Counted from the first letter of the stretch, positions 32,568 to 41,551 are shown. The stretch: DNA of 44,903 bases from Allolucifera butyrica (GCF_900476375.1 NZ_UPPP01000084.1:1-44903); one strand, 5' to 3'. Notes: generated by a model not told the origin, from the letters alone. Translations and numbers: made by a program.

Positions 32568-32611
32568 AAAAAAACAAGGCGCCGCGGAAAACTCCGCGAC
32601 ACCCTGTTTAT
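32568..32611 (-). terminator. Terminator of ptsG
   Basis: On the minus strand AACAGGGTGTCGCGGA pairs with CCGCGGCGCCTTGTT (mismatches in the middle), followed by TTTTTTT. Confidence 0.85.
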
Positions 32612-32621
32612 TCTAACCGGC

Positions 32622-34652
32622 TTAACCGATCCGAACCACTTGTTTTTGACCGCGTTTTACATTACGCCCTTCTTCAAAAATCACCTGGTTTCCTGCCGCT
32701 AAATTCACAAAAATTACCGGAGTGATTACCGACGGGACCTTTCCCTGTACTTCTTCCAGGTTTACCTTCAACAGAGGCTGCCCGGCTTTTACTTTCGCAT
32801 CCTGTTCCACCAGAGCCGTGAAGCCGTCACCGGCCAGTTCCACCGTATTAATCCCGAAGTGAACCAATACTTCCATGCCGTCCTCTGTCGTGATGCCAAT
32901 GGCATGCTTCGTGGGGAAAAAGGTAGTAACCGTTCCATCCACAGGAGAAACGACTTCCCCGTTAGCCGGGTCAATGGCAAAACCATCGCCCAGTATTTTT
33001 TGCGAAAAGACCTTGTCCGGAACTGCCGATAAGGGCAGTAGTTTTCCATCCACAGGAATCACAAAGTTTTTAGCGAAAGCCGTCTTATCAACCTTGGCGG
33101 TCTCCATCGACGCCGCTATGCCGGCATCCGGTTCAGGCATCATACCGCTCATGACCTGCTGCATCTGCGTTTTGAGCTGATCCGATTTGGTGCCGAAAAT
33201 AGCCTGAATGTTATTTCCCACTACCATTACGCCGGCCGCACCCAGCCGTTTCAATTCGCCTTTCTTAACCTGCTTGATATCTTTTACACTGATACGCAGC
33301 CGGGTAATGCAGGCATCAAGATTCGCAATATTGCTTTTTCCGCCTAACGCCGTCAACACATCAGCAGCCAGGGATCCTCCCGATACAACCTCCGCACCGT
33401 CCTCGGTTTCACTGTCGTCTTCCCGTCCGGGAGTTTTAAGGTCCCATTTGCGAATGGCAAACCGGAAACCAAAGTAGTAAATCACAGCGAAAACCAATCC
33501 GACAGGAATTACCAGCCACCACTGTGTCCGGTTCGGCAATACGCCGAATAACAAATAGTCAATAACCCCGCCGGAAAAGGTCATACCGATTTTTACATTA
33601 AGAAGCTGCATGATCATAAATGACAAGCCGGCAAAAACACAATGAATCGCAAACAGGAGAGGCGCTACAAATAAGAAACTGAATTCAATCGGTTCCGTAA
33701 TCCCCGTTAAGAAAGAAGTCAGCGCAGCCGAGGCAAAAATCCCGGCAACCAGCGCTTTCTTCTCCGGCTTGGCTTCATGATACATGGCCAAAGCGGCTGC
33801 CGGCAGACCGAACATCATAAAGGGAAACTTGCCGGCCATGAATGTACCTGCCGTAAAAGGAACCCCATCCTTTAATTGTGCAAAGAAAATCCGTTGGTCG
33901 CCATTTACAATTTGTCCCGATTTGGTAACATATTCGCCAAATTGGTACCAGAACGGATTATACCAGATATGGTGCAGACCGAAAGGAATCAGGGACCGCT
34001 CGACAACACCGAAAATAAATGCGGCTAATGTTTTATTGGTATCAATCATATTATGGGAAAGATAAAACAAACCATGCTGGATCGGCGGCCAGACAAAGGT
34101 TAAAGCAATTCCCAAAATCAGCGAATATACAGCGGCAACAATCGGCACAAACCGCTTGCCGGCGAAGAAACCCAAATAAGAAGGAAGTTCAATCGTATAA
34201 TACCGCTTGTATACCTGCGCGGCCAAAACGCCGACCATAATACCGCCAAACACACCGGTTTGTAAGGTAGGAATCCCCAATACCATGGTGTACATGGGAT
34301 TTTTCAGCACGGCGCTGGTAACACCGGCCATCTGCCCCATGGTAATATTCAGAATTAAAAAACCGACAATCGCCGCCAGCCCGGCAACGCCTTCCCCACC
34401 GGCCAGCCCTACGGATACGCCTACTGTAAACAGCAACGCCAGGTTGGAAAAAATAACATTACCTGCCTGTTCCATGATGCGCGAAAGTCCCTGAAACCCA
34501 TCCGCACCAAGTACAGGCAAAAAGTGCAGCAACTGCGGATTCTGAAACGCGTTGCCAAAGGCCAACAAGAGACCGGCCGCAGGCAAAATTGCCACCGGCA
34601 GCATGAGTGCCTTACCAATTTTCTGCAACGTACCAAATGATTTCTTAAACAC
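32622..34652 (-). CDS. ptsG: PTS glucose transporter EIICBA
   Basis: A 676-residue fused permease. EIIC (about 1-405) starts [20 protein letters not shown] and contains [16 protein letters not shown] has active Cys448 (LDACITRLR). EIIA (about 535-670) has phospho-His598 ([10 protein letters not shown]). Family knowledge: glucose uptake with phosphorylation, although close relatives take N-acetylglucosamine; the glcT neighbour favours glucose. The start is GTG at 34652 after AGGAGG. Its leader has a RAT site and terminator served by the divergent antiterminator. Confidence 0.93.
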   Translation of the reverse strand: MFKKSFGTLQKIGKALMLPVAILPAAGLLLAFGNAFQNPQLLHFLPVLGADGFQGLSRIMEQAGNVIFSNLALLFTVGVSVGLAGGEGVAGLAAIVGFLILNITMGQMAGVTSAVLKNPMYTMVLGIPTLQTGVFGGIMVGVLAAQVYKRYYTIELPSYLGFFAGKRFVPIVAAVYSLILGIALTFVWPPIQHGLFYLSHNMIDTNKTLAAFIFGVVERSLIPFGLHHIWYNPFWYQFGEYVTKSGQIVNGDQRIFFAQLKDGVPFTAGTFMAGKFPFMMFGLPAAALAMYHEAKPEKKALVAGIFASAALTSFLTGITEPIEFSFLFVAPLLFAIHCVFAGLSFMIMQLLNVKIGMTFSGGVIDYLLFGVLPNRTQWWLVIPVGLVFAVIYYFGFRFAIRKWDLKTPGREDDSETEDGAEVVSGGSLAADVLTALGGKSNIANLDACITRLRISVKDIKQVKKGELKRLGAAGVMVVGNNIQAIFGTKSDQLKTQMQQVMSGMMPEPDAGIAASMETAKVDKTAFAKNFVIPVDGKLLPLSAVPDKVFSQKILGDGFAIDPANGEVVSPVDGTVTTFFPTKHAIGITTEDGMEVLVHFGINTVELAGDGFTALVEQDAKVKAGQPLLKVNLEEVQGKVPSVITPVIFVNLAAGNQVIFEEGRNVKRGQKQVVRIG

Positions 34653-34687
34653 GACTCATTCCTCCTTTGTAAAATGGGGATGTTACC

Positions 34688-34797
34688 AAAACACAAAAGG
34701 CATGAGCATGATTAATATAAAATAACATTTTTCATGTTCATCGTCCTATCGACGCGAACCGGAAAAAGGTATTTTCTATTAACCATTGCTCATGCCT
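34688..34797 (-). terminator. Leader terminator of ptsG, arms shared with the RAT site
   Basis: On the minus strand AGGCATGAGC (with its extension into ATGGTTAAT, 34778-34797) pairs with ATTAATCAT-GCTCATGCCT (34698-34716), followed by TTTTGTGTTTT. The 5' arm lies within the RAT sequence, so antiterminator and terminator exclude each other. Confidence 0.85.
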
Positions 34798-34815
34798 GAT
34801 CGAATCAGTAACACG
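34783..34815 (-). promoter_or_regulatory. Ribonucleic antiterminator (RAT) site for a GlcT/LicT-type protein
   Basis: The minus strand contains TTACTGATTCGATCAGGCA followed by TGAGCAATGG, matching the RAT element recognised by BglG-family antiterminators. It directly precedes the ptsG leader terminator. Confidence 0.88.
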
Positions 34816-34859
34816 CTCTGGATAACAAAATTATTCAATTTTCTTATTCCTATGTAATT

Positions 34860-34888
34860 AATATAGCATAGTCTTATTGTAAACTCAA
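34860..34888 (-). promoter_or_regulatory. Promoter of ptsG
   Basis: -35 TTGAGT (34883-34888) and -10 TATATT (34860-34865) with 17 bases between, about 45 bases before the RAT site. Confidence 0.75.
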
Positions 34889-34989
34889 TACAAAATTATT
34901 AAACTTTTTCAATTTTTTTGCTGGTGACATTTTCATTTCTGCGCTATACTTAAATACGCTATTAAAGATCTCACCCGGAGGAAATTCTC

Positions 34990-35835
34990 ATGCGTGTAAA
35001 ACAAAGGTTGAACAATAACGCCATCGTAATCTATGATGAACAGAATGATACGGAGAAGATTGCTATCGGGAAAGGCCTTGGCTTTCAGTCGCGCATCAAT
35101 GAACGCATTGATTCCGCCCAAATTGAAAAGTTGTTCATTATTGAAAACAAAATAACTTACAGTAAGTTTGCGCAAATTTTAAAATCCATTCCGGAAGAAT
35201 ATATTACACTGTCGGAAGAAATTATCAGCCATGCCGAAGAAATATTAAAGAGCGCACTCAATATTCACATTCATATATCTTTAACCGACCACATTGCGTT
35301 TGCCATTGAACGGCTCAGGGCAGGCATTCCCATCAATAATAAGTTATTGACGGAAATTAAGATTTTGTATAAAGAAGAATACGCAATCGGTCAATGGGCC
35401 AAACAGCGGATCGAAGATAAACTGCATATGTCGATCCCGGAGGATGAAGCCGGATTCATTGCCCTTCATATCCACTCTGCCAAACTCAATCAGAGTGAAA
35501 TTTCCTCCTCCCTGAGAATTCCCACCATCATAAAAGGTGTTATTGATTTGATTGAAAAGGATTTCCGCATCCGTATCGACGACCAAACCATTGCCTATCA
35601 CCGCCTGATTACCCACCTGCAGTTTACTCTGCAACGGCTGAACAGTGGTCAGACCCTGCACGAAATTGATCAGGACATTTTTATGATCATTCAGCAGAAG
35701 TACCAGCGGGAATTTGCCTGCGCCATAAAAATCGGCCTCTATCTAAAAAAAGAATATGGCATTTCTCTTCCCGAAGCCGAACTAGGCTATATGTCCATGC
35801 ACATTAAAACAATTACCAGCCGGACCGGCGACTAA
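34990..35835 (+). CDS. glcT: BglG-family transcription antiterminator (GlcT-type)
   Basis: A 281-residue antiterminator. The RNA-binding CAT domain covers about 1-60 (RVKQRLNNNAIVIYDEQN). PRD1 (about 65-170) has LTDHIAFAIERLR and AGFIALHIHSA, and PRD2 (about 172-278) has YHRLITHLQFTLQRL and LGYMSMHIKT. Phospho-regulated histidines are present in both PRDs. It is divergent from ptsG, whose leader holds the RAT site. By GlcT knowledge EIICB phosphorylates and inactivates it when glucose is absent. Confidence 0.93.
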   Translation: MRVKQRLNNNAIVIYDEQNDTEKIAIGKGLGFQSRINERIDSAQIEKLFIIENKITYSKFAQILKSIPEEYITLSEEIISHAEEILKSALNIHIHISLTDHIAFAIERLRAGIPINNKLLTEIKILYKEEYAIGQWAKQRIEDKLHMSIPEDEAGFIALHIHSAKLNQSEISSSLRIPTIIKGVIDLIEKDFRIRIDDQTIAYHRLITHLQFTLQRLNSGQTLHEIDQDIFMIIQQKYQREFACAIKIGLYLKKEYGISLPEAELGYMSMHIKTITSRTGD

Positions 35836-35862
35836 CCCGGAAGAGTAACGCGCCAACCTGCG

Positions 35863-35897
35863 AAAAGGCTGACCTACTGTCAATAGGTCAGCCTTTT
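35863..35897. terminator. Bidirectional terminator between glcT and a small gene
   Basis: AAAAGGCTGACCTA and TAGGTCAGCCTTTT form a perfect 14-bp stem with a 7-base loop; A and T runs at the ends allow it to work on both strands. Confidence 0.85.
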
Positions 35898-35924
35898 ATA
35901 CTGCTATTTTCAATATAACCTTCT

Positions 35925-36008
35925 TTATTCATCCAGTAATTTATTGACACGATATAGATAGAAAAGAAAACCGACCGTCAACAGAATATAAAACAAGGTT
36001 TCCAGCAT
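35925..36008 (-). CDS. Small single-pass membrane protein, 27 residues
   Basis: A frame of MLETLFYILLTVGFLFY followed by LYRVNKLLDE: one hydrophobic helix with a charged C-terminus. AAGGAG lies 10 bases before the ATG, and the bidirectional terminator follows. It has no toxin-like antisense partner in view. A pho-box-like promoter about 100 bases upstream could drive it. The function is unknown. Confidence 0.6.
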   Translation of the reverse strand: MLETLFYILLTVGFLFYLYRVNKLLDE

Positions 36009-36330
36009 ATTCTATCATCTCCTTACTATAAATAATCCCGCCGCGGCGGGACTGAATTCATACGGCACGCTGCAAACCGGTTGCGACTGCAACAACTTTT
36101 CTCATGTCTCCCATTATAATGATGAAATGTGACAGACATGTGACTATAAATTTTAGCAGACAAACCAGGCTGCTGCAAGAAGAAATAAAATCCATCGCCA
36201 TGTAGTTTACCCATTTATTTTCTATAAATTCATCAGACAACAGGCATCCTAAACCAGGACTATGAATCGTATGATTTATCTCCGTGTGTAAAGAATATAC
36301 TATGGGTTAACTCAAGGGAGCGCGAGAAAG
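36009..36330. other. Gene-free stretch with palindrome and pho-box-like promoter
   Basis: No supported gene lies here. It holds a 14-bp perfect GC palindrome (CCCGCCGCGGCGGG, 36037-36050) that stands out in AT-rich sequence. It also holds a minus-strand -10 TATAAT (36113-36118) with two GTCACAT repeats above it. Confidence 0.6.
36113..36144 (-). promoter_or_regulatory. Promoter with tandem GTCACAT boxes (pho-box-like)
   Basis: On the minus strand GTCACAT occurs twice, exactly 11 bp apart (36138-36144 and 36127-36133), in AGTCACATGTCTGTCACATT, then a -10 TATAAT (36113-36118). The repeats cover the -35 position, where no sigma-A hexamer is present, as at promoters activated by PhoB/OmpR-class regulators. 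The sequence resembles the CTGTCAT repeats of enterobacterial pho boxes. Confidence 0.5.
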
Positions 36331-36879
36331 ATGAATCATTTTCCTTCATCCGAATATGTCAGAGATTTAGAAAACATTTTAGCCTATCATCGTTACCTGC
36401 ATTGGGCCAAGTATGAATTCTTATCAGTCCCCTGGCTTCTTTTGACAGCAGTCACGGTGCTTGCCATAGCAATCTGGGTAAAATTGGTTGATAAAAAAAA
36501 TATAATCGAACTATTACTTTTTGGTTCGTGGATTGCAATTGCCTGCGTTTCTTTAGATGAATTCGGCTATGAGTATCGTTTATGGCGTTATAAATATCAT
36601 GCTATTTCGCAATTTCCGCATATCTTATGGGTCCACTTCGTTATTCTGCCTATAATCTATATGCTTATTTATCAATATTTTCCCAAATGGAATTCTTTTA
36701 TAAAAGCCCTGGTAATTTTGTCGGCTATCTTGGCCTTGCTCGGCGAACCCCTCTTGGTTCGGCTTGATATTTACGAATTACTTCACTGGAAATACATATA
36801 TTCATTTCCTATATACATTTTAGTTGGGGTAACACTGAAAGCCTTAATCCTATGGCTGAAGAATTTTTCGTCCCAATAG
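36331..36879 (+). CDS. CBO0543-family integral membrane protein
   Basis: A 182-residue protein with about five membrane segments. The blocks LSVPWLLLTAVTV, WVKLVDKK, LPIIYMLIYQYFPKWNSF and HWKYIYSFPIYILVG are those of the CBO0543 family found in spore-forming Firmicutes. The biochemical role of the family is unknown to me. It stands alone; the ATG is preceded by AGGGAG. Confidence 0.8.
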   Translation: MNHFPSSEYVRDLENILAYHRYLHWAKYEFLSVPWLLLTAVTVLAIAIWVKLVDKKNIIELLLFGSWIAIACVSLDEFGYEYRLWRYKYHAISQFPHILWVHFVILPIIYMLIYQYFPKWNSFIKALVILSAILALLGEPLLVRLDIYELLHWKYIYSFPIYILVGVTLKALILWLKNFSSQ

Positions 36880-36883
36880 GGGA

Positions 36884-36911
36884 AAAAATTAAAGCCCCGC
36901 TTTCGCGAGGC
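36884..36911 (-). terminator. Terminator of the 49-residue membrane protein
   Basis: On the minus strand GCCTCGC and GCGGGGC form a stem with a GAAA loop and one mismatch, followed by TTTAATTTTTT. The plus-strand CBO0543 gene ends close by. Confidence 0.6.
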
Positions 36912-36975
36912 AAATAAGAAGTTACAGACAACGACATTTCATCTGAATTATTTATCGAAGCCGGTCTTTAGCTTG

Positions 36976-37125
36976 CTACCAGGCGATGAGCGCTAATAAA
37001 AGCAGAAGGATCAGACCGGCCAGCAATACAATGCCAATAGATGAAAACAAAAAGGAAGTCAGCAGTAAGCCGCCGCCGATTAGCAGGAATAGCAGGGCCA
37101 ACGTGAAAATTCCCATTGATAGCAT
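36976..37125 (-). CDS. Small hydrophobic protein, 46-49 residues
   Basis: The frame MLSMGIFTLALLFLLIGGG and later SSIGIVLLAGLILLLL gives two membrane helices with a glycine-rich turn and a C-terminal AW. AAGGAGG is only 3 bases from the ATG at 37125 and 12 from that at 37116, so the start is uncertain; the longer form is given. No family is recognised. Confidence 0.55.
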   Translation of the reverse strand: MLSMGIFTLALLFLLIGGGLLLTSFLFSSIGIVLLAGLILLLLLALIAW

Positions 37126-37202
37126 CCCCCTCCTTTTACAAGGGTTATACTACATAATATGAATCACAGTGCGAGACAGACACAAAGGAATGTATCAAAA
37201 GC

Positions 37203-37880
37203 TTATTTGGCAATCACTTCAAACTTATAGCCAATCCCCCACACAGTATGAATGTAGGCATAAACCGACGTATCAATTTTATGCCTTAACCGGTTAATAG
37301 TGGCGTCAACGGTCCGGTCAGCCCCTTCAAAATCATAGCCCCAAACATTGGCCAGCAGTTGCTGCCGCGAAAAAGCAACCTTCGGATGACGGGCCAAAAA
37401 AAGCAACAGCTCCAGTTCTTTGGGCGAGAGTATATTTTCTTCTTCCTCGCGTTTGACACTATGTGTACTGGGACTAATGCTCAACCCCGGAAAATCAATT
37501 GTAGTGCCGACTCCGTACAATAGACCGCAACGCCGGAGAACAGCCCTGACTCTGGCAACTAATTCACGGGGGCTAAACGGTTTGGTAATATAATCATCTG
37601 CTCCCAGCGAAAACGCGGTCATTTTGTCATCCTCGGCATGTTTGGCAGTAAGAAAAATTATTGGAACCTTTCTTTGTAATGACTGACAAATGTCCCAACC
37701 GGAACATTTAGGCAACATCACATCCAAAATCAGAATATCCGGTTGTTCCGTCGTTTCTATCTGCAGTGCTTCTTCCCCATCGGCTGCCGTAAACACGGTA
37801 AAGCCTTCTTTTTCCAGGTAAAGTTGTACAACATGACAGATATTACTTTCGTCATCAGCAACCAATATTTTAATACTCAT
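37203..37880 (-). CDS. Orphan OmpR/PhoB-type response regulator
   Basis: A 225-residue regulator. The receiver has D9-D10, phospho-acceptor D53 (ILDVMLPKCSG) and lysine in YITKPFSP. The winged helix (about 128-222) has LSPKELELLLFLARHP and ATINRLRHKI, ending GIGYKFEV. GGGAGG lies 10 bases before the ATG. No histidine kinase is adjacent on either side, so its partner is elsewhere. It differs from the kinase-linked regulator at 18026 in the recognition helix, so they bind different sites. Confidence 0.93.
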   Translation of the reverse strand: MSIKILVADDESNICHVVQLYLEKEGFTVFTAADGEEALQIETTEQPDILILDVMLPKCSGWDICQSLQRKVPIIFLTAKHAEDDKMTAFSLGADDYITKPFSPRELVARVRAVLRRCGLLYGVGTTIDFPGLSISPSTHSVKREEEENILSPKELELLLFLARHPKVAFSRQQLLANVWGYDFEGADRTVDATINRLRHKIDTSVYAYIHTVWGIGYKFEVIAK

Positions 37881-37998
37881 ATATCATATGCCTCCCTAGG
37901 AATTTGCTGTAATAACCGACAAAAATTACCAGCTAATTATATAATACAATTTATTTTTGACAAATTTGTTACAGAACGTGCTAAATTTAACATATAAG

Positions 37999-38035
37999 AA
38001 AAAAAGCCCCCACAAATGTAAGGGTTTTTTAAAAG
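37999..38035 (-). terminator. Terminator of the 29-residue membrane protein
   Basis: On the minus strand AAAAAACCC pairs with GGGGCTTTTTTT around a 10-base loop; weak but T-rich. Confidence 0.5.
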
Positions 38036-38068
38036 GAATATGTGCCTACGTAATAGTATTAATAATAA

Positions 38069-38158
38069 CTACAGCAAATCAAAATACTTACATACAATCA
38101 AACCTGCAGTCAGTACAGCAACAAAAATAAGGCCGTAAATAAAACCCAGTAATAGCAT
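38069..38158 (-). CDS. Small single-pass membrane protein, 29 residues
   Basis: The frame MLLLGFIYGLIFVAVLTAG continues LIVCKYFDLL: a single hydrophobic helix with a short polar end. GGGGGGAGA is three to nine bases before the ATG. It resembles in layout the 27-residue protein at 35925 but not in sequence. The function is unknown. Confidence 0.5.
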   Translation of the reverse strand: MLLLGFIYGLIFVAVLTAGLIVCKYFDLL

Positions 38159-38263
38159 GGGTCTCCCCCCTATTATGAAAAGTAGAAAGAGCCTCTACTC
38201 TTTTATTTGTATTTTACCAATAACTTGTAACAAAATTATGACAAGAAAGGCCCATGGCGGATT

Positions 38264-38581
38264 ATGAATCGTCGGCTTTCCCGGGAAAAACAAATTTTAA
38301 AAACAATGATTGCCATTTACTGCTATGGCTGTCATAAAATCGGCGATTCCTTGTGCCCAGGCTGTCATTCCCTGCTGGAATATGCACTCCAGCACCTTCA
38401 GCATTGTAAATTTGGCGAAAAGAAACCGGCTTGCCGCCAATGCCCGGTTCATTGTTACCGCCGGGATATGCGCGAGAAAATCATTCAGGTCATGCGCTAT
38501 TCCGGTCCCCGGTTACTATTTAAACACCCGTTACTAGCCCTGGCCCATTGGCTTGATTCCTGGAGGAATAATCCCGGGTAG
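38264..38581 (+). CDS. YgbA-type (nitrous oxide-stimulated promoter) family protein
   Basis: A 105-residue cytoplasmic protein. Family signatures are REKQILKTMIAIYCYGCH, CRQCPVHCYRRDMREKI and QVMRYSGPRLLFKHPLLAL. Conserved cysteines (CYGC, CPGC, CRQCPVHC) suggest a metal or iron-sulfur site. The family is associated with nitrosative stress in other bacteria; the mechanism is not established to my knowledge. The ATG at 38264 lacks a strong ribosome site. Confidence 0.82.
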   Translation: MNRRLSREKQILKTMIAIYCYGCHKIGDSLCPGCHSLLEYALQHLQHCKFGEKKPACRQCPVHCYRRDMREKIIQVMRYSGPRLLFKHPLLALAHWLDSWRNNPG

Positions 38582-38584
38582 CAT

Positions 38585-38612
38585 AAAAAAGACCGCTTAA
38601 GGCGGTCTTTCA
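38585..38612 (-). terminator. Terminator of the xylFGH operon
   Basis: AAAGACCGC and GCGGTCTTT form a 9-bp stem; TTTTTT follows on the minus strand. On the plus strand it may also end the YgbA gene. Confidence 0.8.
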
Positions 38613-38652
38613 GTTTATCTCTTATATCTTTTCTCCCTCCATGGCAATTCTT

Positions 38653-39888
38653 TTATAAATCTGTACTTACTTGATTCTCCAGAGTACTGCCGCTTGCTTT
38701 AACTTTGGTTCTTCCTTTTTTTGTTTTAACATCAAACCAAACAGCGGCGGCTAAAATTATCCCCTTTACTATATATTGCCAATATGCATCCAAGTTCATC
38801 ATGCTCATGCCATTGTCCATCGTTGTCATTATTAAACCACCCAGAATTGCACCGGCTACCCTGCCAACGCCGCCTGTCGTCAAGCTTGCTCCGCCTATAA
38901 CCGCAGCGGCAATTGCATCTAATTCAAGATTTAGCCCGGCTTCCGGGGTCCCCGCATTCAGCCGCCCCGCCAATATTAAACCGGCAATGGCAGCCATAAA
39001 GCCGTTCAGAGCATACACTAACGACATATTCTTCTCAACATTTATTCCAGAGTATCTTGCCGCCTCGATGTTACCACCAATAGCATATAGTTTCCGGCCA
39101 AAAATTGTTTTTTCAGCAACAAATGAAAATATCAGCACGAGAAACAACATTATAAAAACAGGAACAGGAAGGCCACGATAACTGTTAAGGATTGCCACAA
39201 TGATTAAAATAATCGCAGAGTAGCCGATACAGCGCAGCACCATCTTGCCTAAAGGTTCTACAACATTATGATATTTTTCTTTGGCTATGCGTCTACGAAT
39301 TTCACTACCAACTAAAAACAGTATAGCAACCATTGCAATAATAATAGTAACAAAATCGCTAAGATAAGCTTGTCCGAAATAAACTAATGACCGTTCCAAC
39401 GGTGCAATTGTAGTCCCCTTAGTAATCCCAAGAACACCACCTCTAAACACAAATAATCCAGCAAGTGTTATAATAAAGGCCGGTACTCCTGTATAAGCGA
39501 TCAAACTTCCCTGTAAAAGACCTATGAGGCAACCAGTTGTAATGCATATAAGAATTACCTCAACCGTGTTCATGTGATACCATACTTGAAGAGCCGCTCC
39601 CATGCAACCAATAAAGCCCATGACCGACCCTACCGAAAGGTCAATACCCCCTGACACAATAACCAGTACCGCGCCTGTACCTAAAATACCAGTAATAGCC
39701 ATTTGCAGAAGAAGATTAGATAAATTTCTTGAGGTTAAAAATGAACCCCCAAAGTTCGTAAAACCATTGCTTGTAAAATAGGTAAATCCAATCCACATAA
39801 TAATAAGTGCAACAAACATTGTATAGGTTCTCACATCAAGTTTTTCAATATTAAACAACTTGGATCTGTATAAGGACGGCTTCCCCAT
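38653..39888 (-). CDS. xylH: Sugar ABC transporter permease, xylose type
   Basis: A 411-residue membrane permease of the CUT2 (ribose/xylose) class with about ten helices. Family blocks are VLVIVSGGIDLSVGSVMGF, GVPAFIITLAGLFVFRGG, GGNIEAARYSGINV and AAVIGGASLTTGGVGRVAGA. The longer form with an extra cytoplasmic loop (about 195-235) is typical of XylH. It is last in the operon, 2 bases after xylG. This operon reads more AT-rich than the gat genes. Confidence 0.88.
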   Translation of the reverse strand: MGKPSLYRSKLFNIEKLDVRTYTMFVALIIMWIGFTYFTSNGFTNFGGSFLTSRNLSNLLLQMAITGILGTGAVLVIVSGGIDLSVGSVMGFIGCMGAALQVWYHMNTVEVILICITTGCLIGLLQGSLIAYTGVPAFIITLAGLFVFRGGVLGITKGTTIAPLERSLVYFGQAYLSDFVTIIIAMVAILFLVGSEIRRRIAKEKYHNVVEPLGKMVLRCIGYSAIILIIVAILNSYRGLPVPVFIMLFLVLIFSFVAEKTIFGRKLYAIGGNIEAARYSGINVEKNMSLVYALNGFMAAIAGLILAGRLNAGTPEAGLNLELDAIAAAVIGGASLTTGGVGRVAGAILGGLIMTTMDNGMSMMNLDAYWQYIVKGIILAAAVWFDVKTKKGRTKVKASGSTLENQVSTDL

Positions 39889-39890
39889 AA

Positions 39891-41429
39891 TTAATTCTCC
39901 CTTCTCGCTGATGCATGCATTAATTTTTCCTGTGTTGCTTCAGTAATTTCAAACTCCCCCGTTATGATGCCATTGCTCATAGTTATTATTCTATCGCTCA
40001 TACCTAATATTTCTTCCATTTCGGAAGAAATCATAATAATTGTCACGCCTTGATCCACCAGTTCATTCATAATCTTATAAATTTCATACTTTGCACCAAC
40101 ATCAATCCCTCGTGTCGGTTCGTCCAAAACTATGATTTTGGGTACTGTCATCAAACATTTCGCAAAAACAACTTTTTGTTGATTACCGCCACTTAATGTA
40201 TTGGCTAAAACCTCGCAACTAGGAGTTTTAATTTTGAGATCATTGATGTATCTATTTGTTTCACAAACAGCCTTATCGCTATTTATAACACCCCAATGAG
40301 CCACTTTTCTCAAAGCAGCCAGAATAATATTCTCCTTAATGCTCATTATAAGATTAAGCCCAAATTTCTTTCTGTCCTCGCTTAGCAGAAGGAATCCGTT
40401 ATGCAACGCATCCATCGGGCTTTTGATATCGACTTTTTCTCCTTCGATAAAAACTTCTCCCCTAGCCGGCTCACTAAAAGCCCCAAAGACCGATGTAAAC
40501 AATTCTGTCCGTCCTGAGCCAACCAAGCCTATAATCCCCAGAATTTCCCCCTTATAAGCTTTAATGTTCACATTATTTATCAACATCTTCCCCATAATAT
40601 CCGGATGGGCGACACTGTAATTTTTAAGTTCGAAAGAGAGTGCTCCCCGTCTATGGGGTACCCTCGGATACATATTTTTCAGTTCACGCCCAACCATTAA
40701 CCTTATCATTGTCTCTTTACTCATGTTCTTCTTTTCACGGGTTTCAATGGTCTCTCCATCTCTCAGAATAGTAATTGTATCGGCTATTTGCATAACTTCA
40801 TCCAGCTTATGCGATATATATATGCAGGTAACGCCTTTTTCCCTTAAACCATCAAGAATATTTAAAAGTATTCCAGTCTCGGCTTCCGATAATGCAGCCG
40901 TCGGTTCGTCTAAAATCAGCAGCTTGGCTTCTACAGATAACGCTTTGGCAATTTCAACTAATTGTCTTTGACCAATACCAAGATTTCTAATTTTATCGTT
41001 CGGAGTCACCCCATTTTTTGACTTAATATCTAAACCGATTTTCCCGAGTAATTCCATAGTTTTTCTATACATCTCGTCAAAATTGACTATGCCAAATCGG
41101 TTGGGTTTATTGTTCAAAAAAATATTCTCGCTGATACTAAGGTCAGGCGCCAGGTGCAACTCCTGGTGAATACAAGCTATACCTGCATTCTCAACACATT
41201 TAATCGTTGCAAACCTTTTTTCCTCTCCATTAAAAATTATTTGTCCTTCATATGTACCATAGGGATATACCCCGCATAGAATTTTTATTAATGTAGATTT
41301 GCCAGCACCATTTTCACCAACCAGAGCATGTATCTCACCCTTTTTAACACTAAAATTTACATTATTTAAAGCTTTGACTCCCGGAAACTTCTTTGTGATA
41401 TTTTGCATCTGCAATATATACTCTTGCAC
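39891..41429 (-). CDS. xylG: Sugar ABC transporter ATP-binding protein, xylose type
   Basis: A 512-residue double ATPase. The first cassette has Walker A GENGAGKST, signature LGIGQRQLVEIA and Walker B LLILDEPTAAL. The second has the modified loop GLVGSGRTEL, signature LSGGNQQKVVFAK and VLDEPTRGIDVGAK, all usual for CUT2 ATPases. A frame opens at 41462, but GAGAGGTG lies 6 bases before the GTG at 41429, giving the length of known XylG. It is translated between xylF and xylH. Confidence 0.9.
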   Translation of the reverse strand: MQEYILQMQNITKKFPGVKALNNVNFSVKKGEIHALVGENGAGKSTLIKILCGVYPYGTYEGQIIFNGEEKRFATIKCVENAGIACIHQELHLAPDLSISENIFLNNKPNRFGIVNFDEMYRKTMELLGKIGLDIKSKNGVTPNDKIRNLGIGQRQLVEIAKALSVEAKLLILDEPTAALSEAETGILLNILDGLREKGVTCIYISHKLDEVMQIADTITILRDGETIETREKKNMSKETMIRLMVGRELKNMYPRVPHRRGALSFELKNYSVAHPDIMGKMLINNVNIKAYKGEILGIIGLVGSGRTELFTSVFGAFSEPARGEVFIEGEKVDIKSPMDALHNGFLLLSEDRKKFGLNLIMSIKENIILAALRKVAHWGVINSDKAVCETNRYINDLKIKTPSCEVLANTLSGGNQQKVVFAKCLMTVPKIIVLDEPTRGIDVGAKYEIYKIMNELVDQGVTIIMISSEMEEILGMSDRIITMSNGIITGEFEITEATQEKLMHASARREN

Positions 41430-41486
41430 GCTTACACCTCTCAATCGATGTATATTGATCATCTTCCATAAAAAAAGAAGGGGGTA

Positions 41487-41531
41487 GCTGATGATGCATA
41501 AAAATTATTATCATCTCTATACATCATCAGC
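41487..41531 (-). other. Stem-loop between xylF and xylG
   Basis: GCTGATGATG and CATCATCAGC are perfect 10-bp arms 25 bases apart, followed on the minus strand by TACCCCCTTCTTTTTTT. It could partly terminate or protect the binding-protein message, a common way to make more binding protein than ATPase. Confidence 0.6.
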
Positions 41532-41551
41532 CTGGCATAAACGAGTCCAAA

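Noticed and set aside
34923..34934. A third copy of GGTGACATTTTC, the IS-end-like 12-mer, just before glcT.
   Set aside because: It sits inside the probable glcT promoter region with no transposase remnant or second end near it; a single 12-mer can be chance.
36026..36240. Overlapping minus-strand frames of about 60 codons in the gene-free stretch.
   Set aside because: They cross the pho-box-like promoter, have no ribosome site and resemble no protein.
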